The notes: generated by a model from the letters alone, not told the origin. 32,941 bases of DNA from JBGAPI01 sp044221335 (GCA_044221335.1 JBGAPI010000060.1:1-32941); one strand, 5' to 3'. Counted from the stretch's first letter, positions 8,588 through 17,424 are shown. A program made the numbers and translations.

Positions 8588-9760
8588 TCACTCCTCCTCC
8601 GCGCCGGCGGCACCGAGCCACAGGGCCTTGAGGCCCACGGTGCCGGTCAGCGCGACCTCGTCGGTCGCACTGAACGCGCCGCTGACGTTGGCGCCGTCGG
8701 CGCTCTCGCCGACCACCACGACATCCCGCGCCACGAAGCCCTTCTCGGTGCGGACGAACATCACGGTGCGGGCGTCGTCGTGCACCACGGCGCTCATCGG
8801 CACGTACCAGGCTTCGGACGCGCCGCGCATCGGCACGTGGGCCTGCAGGTACTCGCCGGGACGCAGGGCCGCTGTGCCACGCGTCACCTCGGCGCGCAGC
8901 TCGACGGTCTGGCCATTGCCGACGCGGCTCGAAACGCTGATTGGCCGTGCTTCGGCCTCGCGACCGGCCAGTGTGATCCGACCTTTCGGGTCCCAGAGGG
9001 CGGCCTTGGCCGTCGGCAGGTCGATGTCCAACCACAGCGTGCCGAGGTCGGCGACGGTGACCAGCGGATCGGCCTCGGCGACCCGTTGGCCGGGCTTCGC
9101 GGCGACACTCAGCACTACGCCATTGCGCGGCGCAACCAGTTGCAGACGATCTTGCACCTTGCCGGCGAGAATGGACTGGATCGTCGCTTCCCCAGCACCG
9201 GCCAGGCGCAGCGCATCGCGTGCGGTCTTTTCGCCGGCCCGCGCGGTTGCGGCAGCGGCATCGGCCTCCTGCACGCGCCGCTCGGGAATGATGCCTTCGC
9301 CGAACAGGGCACGTTCGCGCGTGACCGCCTGCTCGGCGAGCTGGGCGCGGCCGTGGGCCTCGATCAGTCGCAGTTGCAGTTCACCAAAGCCCGGACTGTT
9401 GAGGCTCAACAACGGCTGCCCGGCGACGACGGTGGCGTGATCCTCGACCAGCACCTGGTCGATCACGCCGGACACATTGGCACTGATCACCTGCTCGGCG
9501 CGGCGCGGCAGCACGACGCGGGCAGGGTATGCGACGCCGGCGGCCGGCTTGGGCGTGCCGAGGGCCTGAACCTTGATGCCGATCGCCTCGATCTGGCGAG
9601 CGGTCATCGTGATCTCGGTGTCGGCCGCGATCGCTGCCGTGGGCAGCACCAGGACGACAAGAGCGAGACGAATCAGCGCGTCGACGAGGCGACGCCCACG
9701 GAAACTTTCTACGGACGAAAAGCAGCGGACGCCATCCGGCGCCGCGGTCGACAAGGACAT
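8588..9760 (-). CDS. czcB: RND periplasmic adaptor (membrane fusion protein)
   Basis: This codes for 390 residues. AGGAG six bases ahead supports this ATG, although it gives a rather long N-terminal region before the hydrophobic core (ALIRLALVVLVLPTAAIAA, about residues 28-46). The lipoyl-like halves are visible: SGVIDQVLVEDHATVVAGQPLLSL (cut here by a longer motif at about 96-119) and LVAPRNGVVLSV. They flank a helical hairpin rich in Ala, Glu and Arg. A beta-barrel part (LWLDIDLP) and a membrane-proximal domain follow. It links the inner-membrane pump to the outer-membrane channel and may hand metal to the pump. Its stop lies one base before the czcA start. No extra N-terminal metal-binding domain is seen. 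Confidence 0.88.
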   Translation of the reverse strand: MSLSTAAPDGVRCFSSVESFRGRRLVDALIRLALVVLVLPTAAIAADTEITMTARQIEAIGIKVQALGTPKPAAGVAYPARVVLPRRAEQVISANVSGVIDQVLVEDHATVVAGQPLLSLNSPGFGELQLRLIEAHGRAQLAEQAVTRERALFGEGIIPERRVQEADAAAATARAGEKTARDALRLAGAGEATIQSILAGKVQDRLQLVAPRNGVVLSVAAKPGQRVAEADPLVTVADLGTLWLDIDLPTAKAALWDPKGRITLAGREAEARPISVSSRVGNGQTVELRAEVTRGTAALRPGEYLQAHVPMRGASEAWYVPMSAVVHDDARTVMFVRTEKGFVARDVVVVGESADGANVSGAFSATDEVALTGTVGLKALWLGAAGAEEE

Positions 9761-9826
9761 GCGGATCTCCTGAAACGAATACGACGAGCGCCGAAGGGCG
9801 CCGAATCGACGAGCAAGAACGCTCGG

Positions 9827-10210
9827 TCAGGAGATAGGAGGGCGAAGCAGGTTGGCGCGCAGCGGTACCGGTGGATCGGTGATATGGGTCGCGCGAGGCG
9901 ACACCTCGCCTGCTGCAGTCACCACCAAAGCCTGTTCGACCGGCATCGCCGTGGCGTGCGCACACGCGCAGTGGTGCGAGCACGCGGTGTCGTGATCGGA
10001 GGTCGTCAGGAAATCATCGTCGTCCGAATCGGCAGCGTGTTGGTCGACAACGAAGACGACACCGACCGATGCCATCAGCGAGCGCGCGCCCTCGACCATG
10101 GCACCGAACTGAGCCATGCCGAATTTGCTGACCACCGCCAACGCCAACAGCCACACCACCGCTCTCAGGCGGTAGCGAAGTTGGGCAAGCAGGGTCGGTC
10201 GGGCGAACAT
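9827..10210 (-). CDS. small Cys/His-rich exported protein, CzcI-like
   Basis: This codes for 127 residues with one N-terminal hydrophobic helix (about residues 16-36) acting as signal or anchor. A dense ligand patch follows, DHDTACSHHCACAHA (about residues 72-86), after an acidic run (DSDDDD). The end is Pro-rich and finishes LLRPPIS. Position and design match the small CzcI-type proteins that precede czcCBA-like operons and are thought to bind metal or affect induction. It is the first gene of the minus-strand run, 66 bases before czcB, and faces the recombinase gene across a 207-base gap. The start is uncertain because no good ribosome site is visible. The family assignment is by context and general design. 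Confidence 0.6.
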   Translation of the reverse strand: MFARPTLLAQLRYRLRAVVWLLALAVVSKFGMAQFGAMVEGARSLMASVGVVFVVDQHAADSDDDDFLTTSDHDTACSHHCACAHATAMPVEQALVVTAAGEVSPRATHITDPPVPLRANLLRPPIS

Positions 10211-10417
10211 GGCGGCGCAATCTAGCGAAGTGCGGCAACGCTACACAATTACATCAACGTGAAGCGCTTCGACTGATTCGAGTCAGATCTCGCACGGCAC
10301 GTTTGCCGTTGACCTGCCCGTGCGGTGAGTTCGCAGAGTACAACAGTGGTCGCGTTGCCAAGTGCGAGAGCATCCATCGCTTCCGGTCGATCCCCACGGA
10401 CGGCTAGAGTACGGTCG
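10211..10417. promoter_or_regulatory. divergent intergenic region with several palindromes; candidate operon promoter and TnpI resolution site
   Basis: This gap separates the metal operon from the recombinase gene and must hold both promoters. It contains a perfect palindrome GAAGCGCTTC (10261-10270), GACT-6-AGTC (10271-10284), GCACGG (10292-10297) paired with CCGTGC (10318-10323), and GGCAACG (10234-10240) paired with CGTTGCC (10353-10359). In TnpI-type Tn3 elements the resolution site lies just upstream of tnpI and is built from inverted and direct repeats, so a resolution site here is expected. I could not pick a convincing sigma-70 promoter. Confidence 0.45.
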
Positions 10418-11389
10418 ATGTCCAACGTTGATCGATACCTGGCTGCTGCAAGCCGCTCCAACACGGTTCGCAGTTACGCCGCCGCCGTCCGCCACTTCGA
10501 GGTCGAATGGGGCGGCAAACTGCCTGCCACCGCTGACGACATGGCGCGCTACCTGGCCGACTTCGCGGGCACGCTCGCCGTCAACACGCTGCGCCAACGC
10601 CTCGCGGCACTCGGCAAGTGGCACACCGAGCAAGGCTTCGTCGATCCGACCCGAGCGCCGCGGGTGCGCAAGGTATTGAAGGGCATCGCCTCCGTCCATG
10701 GCGGCGAGGAAAAGCGTGCCGCGCCGCTGCAGATCGACCAGTTGGCGAAGATCGCGGGCTGGCTCGACGCCGCCGCGGTGCTTGCGAACGAGGCGGGCGA
10801 CCGGTCCCAGGAACTGCGGAACCGGCGCGACCGTGCCCTGATCCTGCTCGGGTTCTGGCGGGGATTTCGGTCCGACGAACTGGTACACCTGCAGGTCGAG
10901 GATCTCCGCGTGTTTCCCGGGGAAGGCATGACGTGCTTCCTCAGCCGGTCCAAAGGCGATCGCGAGAACGTCGGCGTCACCTACAAGGTTCCCGCGCTCA
11001 GCCGCTGTTGCCCCGTCGACGCCGTGACCCAATGGCTGCAGGTGACATCGCTGAAACGTGGGCCGCTGTTTCGTGCGGTTCGACGGGACGGCGGCATTTC
11101 CGGTCGTGCACTTCACGGCGGCAGCATCATCGCGCTGTTGCGCCGGGTCTTCACGCAGGCGGGACTCGCCGGCGCGCAGAACTACAGCAGCCACTCGTTG
11201 CGCCGCGGGTTCGCCAGCTGGGCGAACGACAACGGCTGGAGCCTCAAGTCCCTGATGGAATACGTCGGGTGGAAGGACGTCAATTCCGCCATGCGCTACC
11301 TGGAGGGCGGCGACCCCTTCTCCCGCGCACGCATCGAACAAGCGCTGACCGCGCCGGCACTCATGAGCGACGGCGCGGACGACCTATGA
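10418..11389 (+). CDS. tnpI: tyrosine recombinase, TnpI-like cointegrate resolvase
   Basis: This codes for 323 residues. The frame is open further upstream, but MSNVDRYLAAAS starts the usual SAM-like N-terminal domain, so this ATG was taken; no strong ribosome site is seen. The catalytic residues of the family are present: Arg151 in GFRSDEL, His259 and Arg262 in SHSLRRGFASW, and the nucleophile Tyr294 in AMRYLE. The box II region reads YVGWKDVNSAMRY, with Trp where many integrases have His. It resolves transposition cointegrates, or could be an integrase recruited for that task. Its stop codon overlaps the transposase start in ATGA, so the two are translationally coupled. A phage or island integrase is the alternative, but the coupling to tnpA argues against it. 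Confidence 0.85.
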   Translation: MSNVDRYLAAASRSNTVRSYAAAVRHFEVEWGGKLPATADDMARYLADFAGTLAVNTLRQRLAALGKWHTEQGFVDPTRAPRVRKVLKGIASVHGGEEKRAAPLQIDQLAKIAGWLDAAAVLANEAGDRSQELRNRRDRALILLGFWRGFRSDELVHLQVEDLRVFPGEGMTCFLSRSKGDRENVGVTYKVPALSRCCPVDAVTQWLQVTSLKRGPLFRAVRRDGGISGRALHGGSIIALLRRVFTQAGLAGAQNYSSHSLRRGFASWANDNGWSLKSLMEYVGWKDVNSAMRYLEGGDPFSRARIEQALTAPALMSDGADDL

Positions 11390-14300
11390 CGCTGGTGTCC
11401 CGGCGCCTATCGATCCTGACTGCCGAGGAAATCGATGCCCTCTATGGTCTGCCACGCTTCACCGATGAGGAACGTCGCCGCTACTTCGAACTGAGCCCGG
11501 CGGAAGAGGCCGTCCTCCGGGGCACACGCACGATGTCGGCCGCGGCGCACCTGGTGCTGCAGATCGGCTACTTCAAGGCCAAGCAGCAGTTCTTCGTGTA
11601 CCGGCTGGAGGACGTGCGGGAGGATCTCGACTACATCCTGTCCCACCACCTCCCAGGGCGAACGACGCGAAAGCTTGGCCTCCTGTCCAAGCCCACGCGG
11701 CTCGCACAGCAGCGGCAGATCCTCAAGCTGTTCTCGTTTCGGCTGTGCAACATGGCGACGAAGGCCGTCATCGAGCGCAAGGCTCAGCGCGTGGCGATGC
11801 TTTCCACGCAACCGGTCTACATCCTGCGAGAAGTCCTTCAGCACTTGGCCAACGAACGGCTGGTCGCGCCTGGATACACGTTCCTGCAAGATTTGATCAG
11901 TCGGTGCGTGAATGGCGAACGCAAGCGGGTCACTCAGAAGCTCGATGTCGCGCTGACGCCCGAAGTCACGTTGGCTCTGGATCAGTTGCTTCAAGCCGAC
12001 GACGGCATGTATCGGATCAGCTCGATGAAGCACGAGCCCAGGGACTTCGGGAACAAGCAGCTGCGGCTGGAGTCGAATCGAGGCTTGATCTTCCGGCCAT
12101 TGCACGCGTTCGCATCATCCTTCCTCACCACCACCGGGCTGTCGAACGACAGCGTCAAGTACTACGCGTCCCTGGTGCAGTTCTACACGGTCTACAAACT
12201 GAGGCGCACCGCCGTGTCGACGGCGCGCTTGTACCTGCTTTGCTTCTCGTACCACCGTTACCGGCAAATCAACGACAACCTCGTCGAAGCGTTCATTCAC
12301 CTGGTGGACCAGTACCAAGCGGCGGCCACTCGGGCCGCGGACGAAGCCGCCCAGAAGGCCATGACAGAGGCCAGCGAGCACCTCGGCGCTGCGGGAGAGG
12401 TGCTGAGCCTGTTCGTCGACCCTGGGATCCCGAAAAAAGCGACGTTCGCCCAGGTCAAGGCGCGCGCATTCTCCTTGCTCGAGCCGGCGAGATTTCCAAT
12501 CGTGGCCGACTTCATGCGGAACATCGCGTTCGACAAGGTCGGTTATGAATGGGACTACTACACCGCGCAGTCGGCCGCGTTCAAGCGCAACCTGCGCCAT
12601 CTGGTCTCCAGCCAATCCTTCGCCGGCCGTGTGGAGGACGCGCCGCTACTGGCGGCCCTCGCGTTCCTGCAGGAGGCGTTTCGGCGCGGCGTGTCGCCTC
12701 GTCAGCTTGATCCAAGCAGTTTTCCCACCGCCGTCATTCCCAAAGGGTTGCGCCGCTACCTGTTTACGACGCCGCCTGCGACCGCCGCTGCGACGGCCGC
12801 AGGGAAACGGCTCCAGCCGGATCGGTATGAATTCCTCGTGTACCGACTCCTACGCAACGCGTTGGAGGCCGGCGACATCTATGTGGTGGACAGCAACGAG
12901 TTTCGCCGCTTCGAAGATGACCTGATCACCGATGCGCGCTGGGAGAAAAAGGACGCCGTCCTGAAGGAAATCGGTGCGCCCCTGCTGATCGCTCCGATCG
13001 AACAGACCCTGGCTGACCTTCAAGCCGAGCTGACGAGCCAATTCGCCGAGGTAAACCGGCGAATCGAGAACGGCAGCAACAAGCACATCAAGTTCACCGG
13101 CGCTGAGAAGCGCCATTGGACCTTGACGCAGCCAGGGGAGGACGAGTCCACCAACAGTCCGTTCTACAGCCAGTTGCCGGGAATCGGAATTGCCGATCTT
13201 CTCTGGTTCGTGACGCGGGAGACCGACTTCCTGAAATCCTGCACTCACGTCTTGGATCGCTACGTCAAGCAAGCACCCGATCCGCGAGCCCTCCTGGCTT
13301 GCATCGTTGCCCTTGGCACGAACATGGGCTTGTCGAGAATGGCCGAAGTCTGCGGCATCAGCCGCTCGACGCTACAGACCTGTGCGCGGAACTACCTGCG
13401 CGCCCAGACGCTGCATCTGGCCAATGACGCGATCTGCAACGCGACGGCAGCGCTCCCAGCATTTCACTTCCATGACATCGACAGTGTCGTGCACTCAAGC
13501 AGCGACGGACAGCGCATCGAAACGCAGATCAATACGATCAACGCCCGCTACTCGAGCAAGTATTTCGGCCTGAAGAAAGGCGTGAGCGCCTACACCCTGG
13601 TCGCCAACCACGTCCCGATCAACGCCAAGATCATCGGCACCCACGAGCATGAAAGCCACTACGTCTTCGACCTCCTGCACAACAACACGACGGACATCAA
13701 GCCGGAGCGGCATTCCACCGACACGCACGGCACCAACCAGGTGAACTTCTGGACGCTCCGGGTGTTCGGCTATCAGTTCGCTCCGCGCTACCGAGACGTG
13801 CAGTCGAAGTCCAAGAACCTCGTGGCGTTCGAGCATCCGAACCACTACTCGGGGAAAATCATCAAGCCCGCGCGCAAGGTGTACTCCGCGTTGATTTGCC
13901 AGGAGTGGCCGAACATCCAACGGATCATGGCGTCCCTCGCGCAGAAGGACGTGACCCAAGCGACCATCGTTCGCAAGCTCTCCAGCTATGCGCGTCAGAA
14001 CAAGACCAAGAAGGCCTTGTGGGAGCTGGACAACATCTGCCGCACGCAGCACCTGCTTGAGTTCATCGACGACGTTCAGGTGCGGCAGCGGGTACAAAAA
14101 TCGCTGAACCGAGGGGAGGCCTACCATCGGATGCGGCGAGCGATTTCCTACGTGAATGCGGGCAAGTTTCGCGTCAAGACCGAAGCGGAGCAGGAGATCT
14201 GGAACGAGTGCTCCCGATTGATCGCGAACGCCATCATCTACTACAACACCGCGCTGCTCTCGCGCGTCCATGCGCACAAGCTCGCCGCGGGCGACCCTGA

Positions 14301-14487
14301 CGCCGTCGCAAGAATCCAGGACATTTCCCCGGTCGCCTGGCAACACATCAATCTCTATGGAAGGTTCGAGTTCTCGGAATCTGACTCTTCGATCGACTTG
14401 GACGCGATGGCAGGCCAGTATGGAGACCCCGATTTCTGGCAGGGGGCGATGCATGGGCGCCCGGACGACGAAGGCATCCTTTCCTAG
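11386..14487 (+). CDS. tnpA: Tn3-family DDE transposase, apparently intact
   Basis: This codes for 1033 residues, close to the usual 960-1030 of the family. The N-terminal DNA-binding part begins RLSILTAEEIDALYGLPRFTDEERRRYF, split here as RLSILTAEEIDALYG and then LPRFTDEERRRYF. The catalytic acids can be placed by family motifs: Asp707 in SSSDGQR, Asp779 in STDTHGTNQVNFW, and Glu911 in SLNRGEAYHRM. The spacings of 72 and 132 residues are close to those known for Tn3-type enzymes. The family-specific end, WNECSRLIANAIIYYNTALLS, is also present (residues about 939-959). It carries out replicative transposition by binding the terminal inverted repeats. GC content looks lower than in the flanking host genes. 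The stop codon lies only about 10-50 bases from the element's end. Confidence 0.95.
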   Translation: MTLVSRRLSILTAEEIDALYGLPRFTDEERRRYFELSPAEEAVLRGTRTMSAAAHLVLQIGYFKAKQQFFVYRLEDVREDLDYILSHHLPGRTTRKLGLLSKPTRLAQQRQILKLFSFRLCNMATKAVIERKAQRVAMLSTQPVYILREVLQHLANERLVAPGYTFLQDLISRCVNGERKRVTQKLDVALTPEVTLALDQLLQADDGMYRISSMKHEPRDFGNKQLRLESNRGLIFRPLHAFASSFLTTTGLSNDSVKYYASLVQFYTVYKLRRTAVSTARLYLLCFSYHRYRQINDNLVEAFIHLVDQYQAAATRAADEAAQKAMTEASEHLGAAGEVLSLFVDPGIPKKATFAQVKARAFSLLEPARFPIVADFMRNIAFDKVGYEWDYYTAQSAAFKRNLRHLVSSQSFAGRVEDAPLLAALAFLQEAFRRGVSPRQLDPSSFPTAVIPKGLRRYLFTTPPATAAATAAGKRLQPDRYEFLVYRLLRNALEAGDIYVVDSNEFRRFEDDLITDARWEKKDAVLKEIGAPLLIAPIEQTLADLQAELTSQFAEVNRRIENGSNKHIKFTGAEKRHWTLTQPGEDESTNSPFYSQLPGIGIADLLWFVTRETDFLKSCTHVLDRYVKQAPDPRALLACIVALGTNMGLSRMAEVCGISRSTLQTCARNYLRAQTLHLANDAICNATAALPAFHFHDIDSVVHSSSDGQRIETQINTINARYSSKYFGLKKGVSAYTLVANHVPINAKIIGTHEHESHYVFDLLHNNTTDIKPERHSTDTHGTNQVNFWTLRVFGYQFAPRYRDVQSKSKNLVAFEHPNHYSGKIIKPARKVYSALICQEWPNIQRIMASLAQKDVTQATIVRKLSSYARQNKTKKALWELDNICRTQHLLEFIDDVQVRQRVQKSLNRGEAYHRMRRAISYVNAGKFRVKTEAEQEIWNECSRLIANAIIYYNTALLSRVHAHKLAAGDPDAVARIQDISPVAWQHINLYGRFEFSESDSSIDLDAMAGQYGDPDFWQGAMHGRPDDEGILS

Positions 14488-14963
14488 CGCCAAACCCCTT
14501 GTTTTACCTTTTCGAGGGGTTGGGCAGATTTAGCCTGATAGGAATCCTGCGCCCACAGCGCGTTCGATGCGTCCCACCACCCGTTCGGCACCGGAGGCGA
14601 ATCGGCGGCGCCGGCGCGATACGCGTTGCGGACGCGCGATGACATCGCCGCGCCGCGCAGCGCCGCGGCGATGCGCACGGCCGCGGGCACACGGCCGCAG
14701 CCGACCAGGGCGATTGCCGCCAGCGCGTTGTCGTAGGTGAAGGCCGCCGTCGCGAGGGCCGGCTCGGTCGGCGCGCCCTCGCCGCTTTCGCCATCGTAGC
14801 TGCGCAGCAGCAGCGGCCCGTCGCCGGGGATCGCGTCGACGCGGGCGGCGATCGCGGCGCAGGCCTCTGCCGCGAGGTCGGAGCGCGATGTTCCGTCGTC
14901 CGGCGCCGCGACGGCAGCGCCGATCCAGCACAGCGGCAGGAGGGCAAGGAGCGGCCGGATCAC
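14484..14963 (-). pseudogene. secreted host protein gene cut by the transposon end (5' part only)
   Basis: About 142 residues of a secreted protein remain. The hydrophobic start IRPLLALLPLCWIGAAVAA is followed by helical repeats: FTYDNALAAIALVGCGRV, RVRNAYRAG, then NGWWDASNALWAQDSYQ. The last motif is typical of (alpha/alpha)6-barrel proteins of the glycosidase type, where a further long stretch should follow. Instead the frame runs into the transposon end and stops after 16 foreign codons at a TAG that lies in the same CTAG as the tnpA stop on the other strand. The start is uncertain: GTG at 14963 or GTG at 14999, neither with a good ribosome site. It lies directly after the ABC permease gene, so it was probably in that operon. 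The family call is tentative. Confidence 0.7.
14498..14535 (-). repeat. candidate right terminal inverted repeat of the Tn3-type element
   Basis: Read inward on the minus strand, this 38-base stretch has the centre CTCGAAAAGG and ends ACAAG. Tn3's own terminus has CGAAAA at the same offset and ends TTAAG. The outer bases are GGC, not the usual GGGG, so the exact boundary is uncertain by a few bases. The next five bases outside, TGATA, would be the target duplication. An imperfect hairpin (AACCCCT at 14493-14499, AGGGGTT at 14515-14521) overlaps it and may end tnpA transcription. Confidence 0.45.
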
Positions 14964-14979
14964 CGCTCCGGCGGTTCGG

Positions 14980-17424
14980 CTAGTCGCCACGCAGCACACA
15001 GGTGGGATCGGTGCGCGCCGCCTGGTACGCGGGCGCGATGCTCGCGACGACGGCCGACAGGCCGATCAGCAGCATGGCCGACAGCACGACGATGGGATCG
15101 GTCGCGGTCACGCCGAACAGGAACGCCCGCAGGAACGGCGCCACCGCGACGACGTGGAAGACGATCCCGACGACGCCGCCTGCGGCCGCCAGCGCGAGTC
15201 CGTGCAGGAGCACCGAGCGGACGATCATCCGTGGCTGGGCGCCGAGCGCGAGTCGGACGCCGAACTCGCGGCGACGCATCGCGACGCGGCAGGCGACGAC
15301 CCCATACAGGCCGATCGCGCCGAGCAGCAGGGTGACGATCGCCGCCGCTCCGACCAGCCTCATCGCCAGAGTGCGACGTGCCGTGGAGACTGCCACGACC
15401 TCGCTCATCGTCGCCACCGCGAACACCGGGACCGCCGGATCACTCGCCGCGACGAGACGACGCAACGCCGGAACGACACTCTCCGGCGCAACCGAGGTCC
15501 GAACGACCAGGGCCATCGAGCGGCGCGCCGGCGGCTCCCGCCGGGGATCTGCGGCGACCGCCGCGGGCCAGTACATCCGCGCCGACGGCGACTCCGCCAG
15601 GTCGTGGTCGTGAACGTCCCCGACGACGCCGATGACGGTTCGCGACGGACCGTCCGGGGCGAGTGCGACCGCCTGGCCGAGGGCCGCCGCCCCGCTCGGA
15701 TCGCCGAACAGGAGCCCTGCCGCCCGCGCACTGAGCACGATGGCTCCGCTACGGTCCGCCGGACTCTCGTCGAAGCTCCGGCCCGCGAGCACCGGGATCC
15801 GCAGCGCATCGAAATAGCGCCCATCGACGCTGTTCAGGGCGAGCGATTCGGTGCGTTGCTCGCCAGGGACGCGGACCGATTCCACCAGGGGCTCGTCCCC
15901 CTGCAGCGGAACGGACGCGGTGACGCCGACGGCCACGACGCCCGGCAGCACTGACGCCTTCCCGACGAGGCCTGCATAGAACGCGACCGCCTCCGCCTCG
16001 CCGTAGCGCGCGAACGGCAACTGCGTGCGCAGCGTCACCACACCCTCGGCGTCGAATCCGGGTGCGACCGCCGCGAGCCGCCCGACGGTCCACAGCAGCG
16101 CGATCGCGCCGAGCGAAACCACCAGTGCCAGGGCGATCTGCAGCGTCGCGATGCCGGCACTGAGCCGCTGCCGCTGCTGCCCGGCCGACGTCGCGCGACC
16201 GCCATCCGCCAGGCAGGATGCGAGCGGAACCTCGCGCGCGGACAGAAGGGGCAGCAGCAGGTAGACCAGCGCGCTGAACGTTGCGATCAGACCGACCAGG
16301 GCCACCGCGAGCGGTCCGACGCCGAGCTCGGAAAGGCGCGGGAACGCCGCCGGCCCGGTCGCCACCAGCAGCCGAACGGCGATGGCGATGAACGCGATCG
16401 CCAGCAGGCCGGCCGTCGAGCAGAGCAGCAGGGCCTCGGCGGCGAACGGCGCCCGGCCACGCCAGCGACCGGCGCCGAGTGCAGCGCGGACGGCGAGTTC
16501 CTGCCGGCGAGCTTCGCTGCGGATCAGCACGAGGTTGCCGAGATTCGCCCACGCGACGAGCAGCACCAGACCGGCCGCGGCGCTCAGCAGGCCGAGCGTT
16601 CCGGCGACGCCCGCCGTCATCGATTCGCGCAGCGGACGGACGTCGGGGGTCGGACGGAGCTCGGCGAGCCAGCTCGCCGTGGTGGCGCCGCCGTCGGTCC
16701 GCGGGAACTGCTCGGCCAGCCGGGGCAACGTGGCGACAAGCTCCTGTCGTGCATCGTCCACCGTGGCACTCGCCGCGAGCCGTGCGACGCCGGCATAGGA
16801 GAATTCGCCGACGCTCTCCGGATGTTCCGGGCGGGCCGGCAGCCACAGGCGGGTGTCGGCGTCGGGATAGGCGAAGTCGGCCGGCATGATCCCGACGATC
16901 ACGCGCGGCACGCTGTTGATCCACAGGGTTCTGCCGAGCACGTCCGGGGCGGCGCCATAGTGGCTCCGCCAAAGCGCGTCACCCAGGATCACCGCGTTGG
17001 GACCTCCGACGCGCTCTTCCTCCGGAGTGAACGTGCGACCGAGGCGGGGCGCGACGCCGAGCAGCGGCAGCAGCGACGCGCTGGTCCAGGTGGCCGTCAG
17101 CCGTTCGCTCATCGCGTCGTCGCCATCGCGCTGCAGGTTCGCATTGCCGGTCCGGGAAATCCCCATTCCGACGATGCGCCGCGCCTCGCGCTGCCAGAGG
17201 GTCGCCAGCGCCGGCGGCAACAGGATCCGTCGCGCGTCCGCCGACCGCAGACCGACGCTGATCAGCCGGTCGGCGTCGCCGTAGCGCAGCGGCGCGAACA
17301 GGACGCCGTGCACGAGCGCGAACATCGTACCGACCGCGCCGATGCCGAGGCTCAGCGACAGGATCACGGTCAGCGAGAACACCGGGCTGCGGCACAGCGA
17401 CCGGAACGCGTGGCGAAACGGCAT
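14980..17424 (-). CDS. ADOP-type ABC permease (MacB/FtsX, duplicated, no ATPase nearby)
   Basis: This codes for 814 residues. The frame is open far upstream, but MPFRHAFRSLCRSPVFSLTVILSLSLGIG is the hallmark start of the family (given here as MPFRHAFRSLCR then SPVFSLTVILSLSLGIG). It has two MacB-type halves. Each has a membrane helix, a periplasmic domain (for example LLPLLGVAPRLGRTFTPEE at about 120-138 and RYFDALRIPVLAGRSF in the second half) and an FtsX helix bundle (RRQELAVRAALGAGR; RRREFGVRLALGAQPR). These duplicated orphan permeases are common in Acidobacteria and in Lysobacterales. An ATP-binding partner is not encoded here and would have to come from elsewhere. Substrate unknown. It lies 101 bases after the CPBP gene. 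Confidence 0.85.
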   Translation of the reverse strand: MPFRHAFRSLCRSPVFSLTVILSLSLGIGAVGTMFALVHGVLFAPLRYGDADRLISVGLRSADARRILLPPALATLWQREARRIVGMGISRTGNANLQRDGDDAMSERLTATWTSASLLPLLGVAPRLGRTFTPEEERVGGPNAVILGDALWRSHYGAAPDVLGRTLWINSVPRVIVGIMPADFAYPDADTRLWLPARPEHPESVGEFSYAGVARLAASATVDDARQELVATLPRLAEQFPRTDGGATTASWLAELRPTPDVRPLRESMTAGVAGTLGLLSAAAGLVLLVAWANLGNLVLIRSEARRQELAVRAALGAGRWRGRAPFAAEALLLCSTAGLLAIAFIAIAVRLLVATGPAAFPRLSELGVGPLAVALVGLIATFSALVYLLLPLLSAREVPLASCLADGGRATSAGQQRQRLSAGIATLQIALALVVSLGAIALLWTVGRLAAVAPGFDAEGVVTLRTQLPFARYGEAEAVAFYAGLVGKASVLPGVVAVGVTASVPLQGDEPLVESVRVPGEQRTESLALNSVDGRYFDALRIPVLAGRSFDESPADRSGAIVLSARAAGLLFGDPSGAAALGQAVALAPDGPSRTVIGVVGDVHDHDLAESPSARMYWPAAVAADPRREPPARRSMALVVRTSVAPESVVPALRRLVAASDPAVPVFAVATMSEVVAVSTARRTLAMRLVGAAAIVTLLLGAIGLYGVVACRVAMRRREFGVRLALGAQPRMIVRSVLLHGLALAAAGGVVGIVFHVVAVAPFLRAFLFGVTATDPIVVLSAMLLIGLSAVVASIAPAYQAARTDPTCVLRGD

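Larger units (their letters stand above)
10211..14535 (+). mobile_element. Tn3-family transposition module (resolution region, tnpI, tnpA, right end)
   Basis: A tyrosine recombinase and a full-length Tn3 transposase lie in one transcription unit whose 3' end abuts the element's terminus, the standard Tn3-family layout. Beyond the terminus a host gene breaks off mid-domain. The left inverted repeat was not found in the window. In Tn3 elements the cargo lies on the far side of the resolution site, so the metal operon to the left is likely cargo and the full element probably extends past base 1. A tyrosine recombinase in place of the common serine resolvase is the Tn4430/Tn5401 type of arrangement. 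Confidence 0.75.

Noticed and set aside
10618..11385. Upstream extension of the transposase frame through the recombinase gene
   Set aside because: The family N terminus begins at MTLVSRRLSILTAEE, whose ATG overlaps the recombinase stop; the upstream translation is low-complexity shadow.
14493..14521. Classical intrinsic terminator after tnpA
   Set aside because: The stem is only 7 pairs with the T-rich part in the loop; it overlaps the candidate inverted repeat and is noted there.
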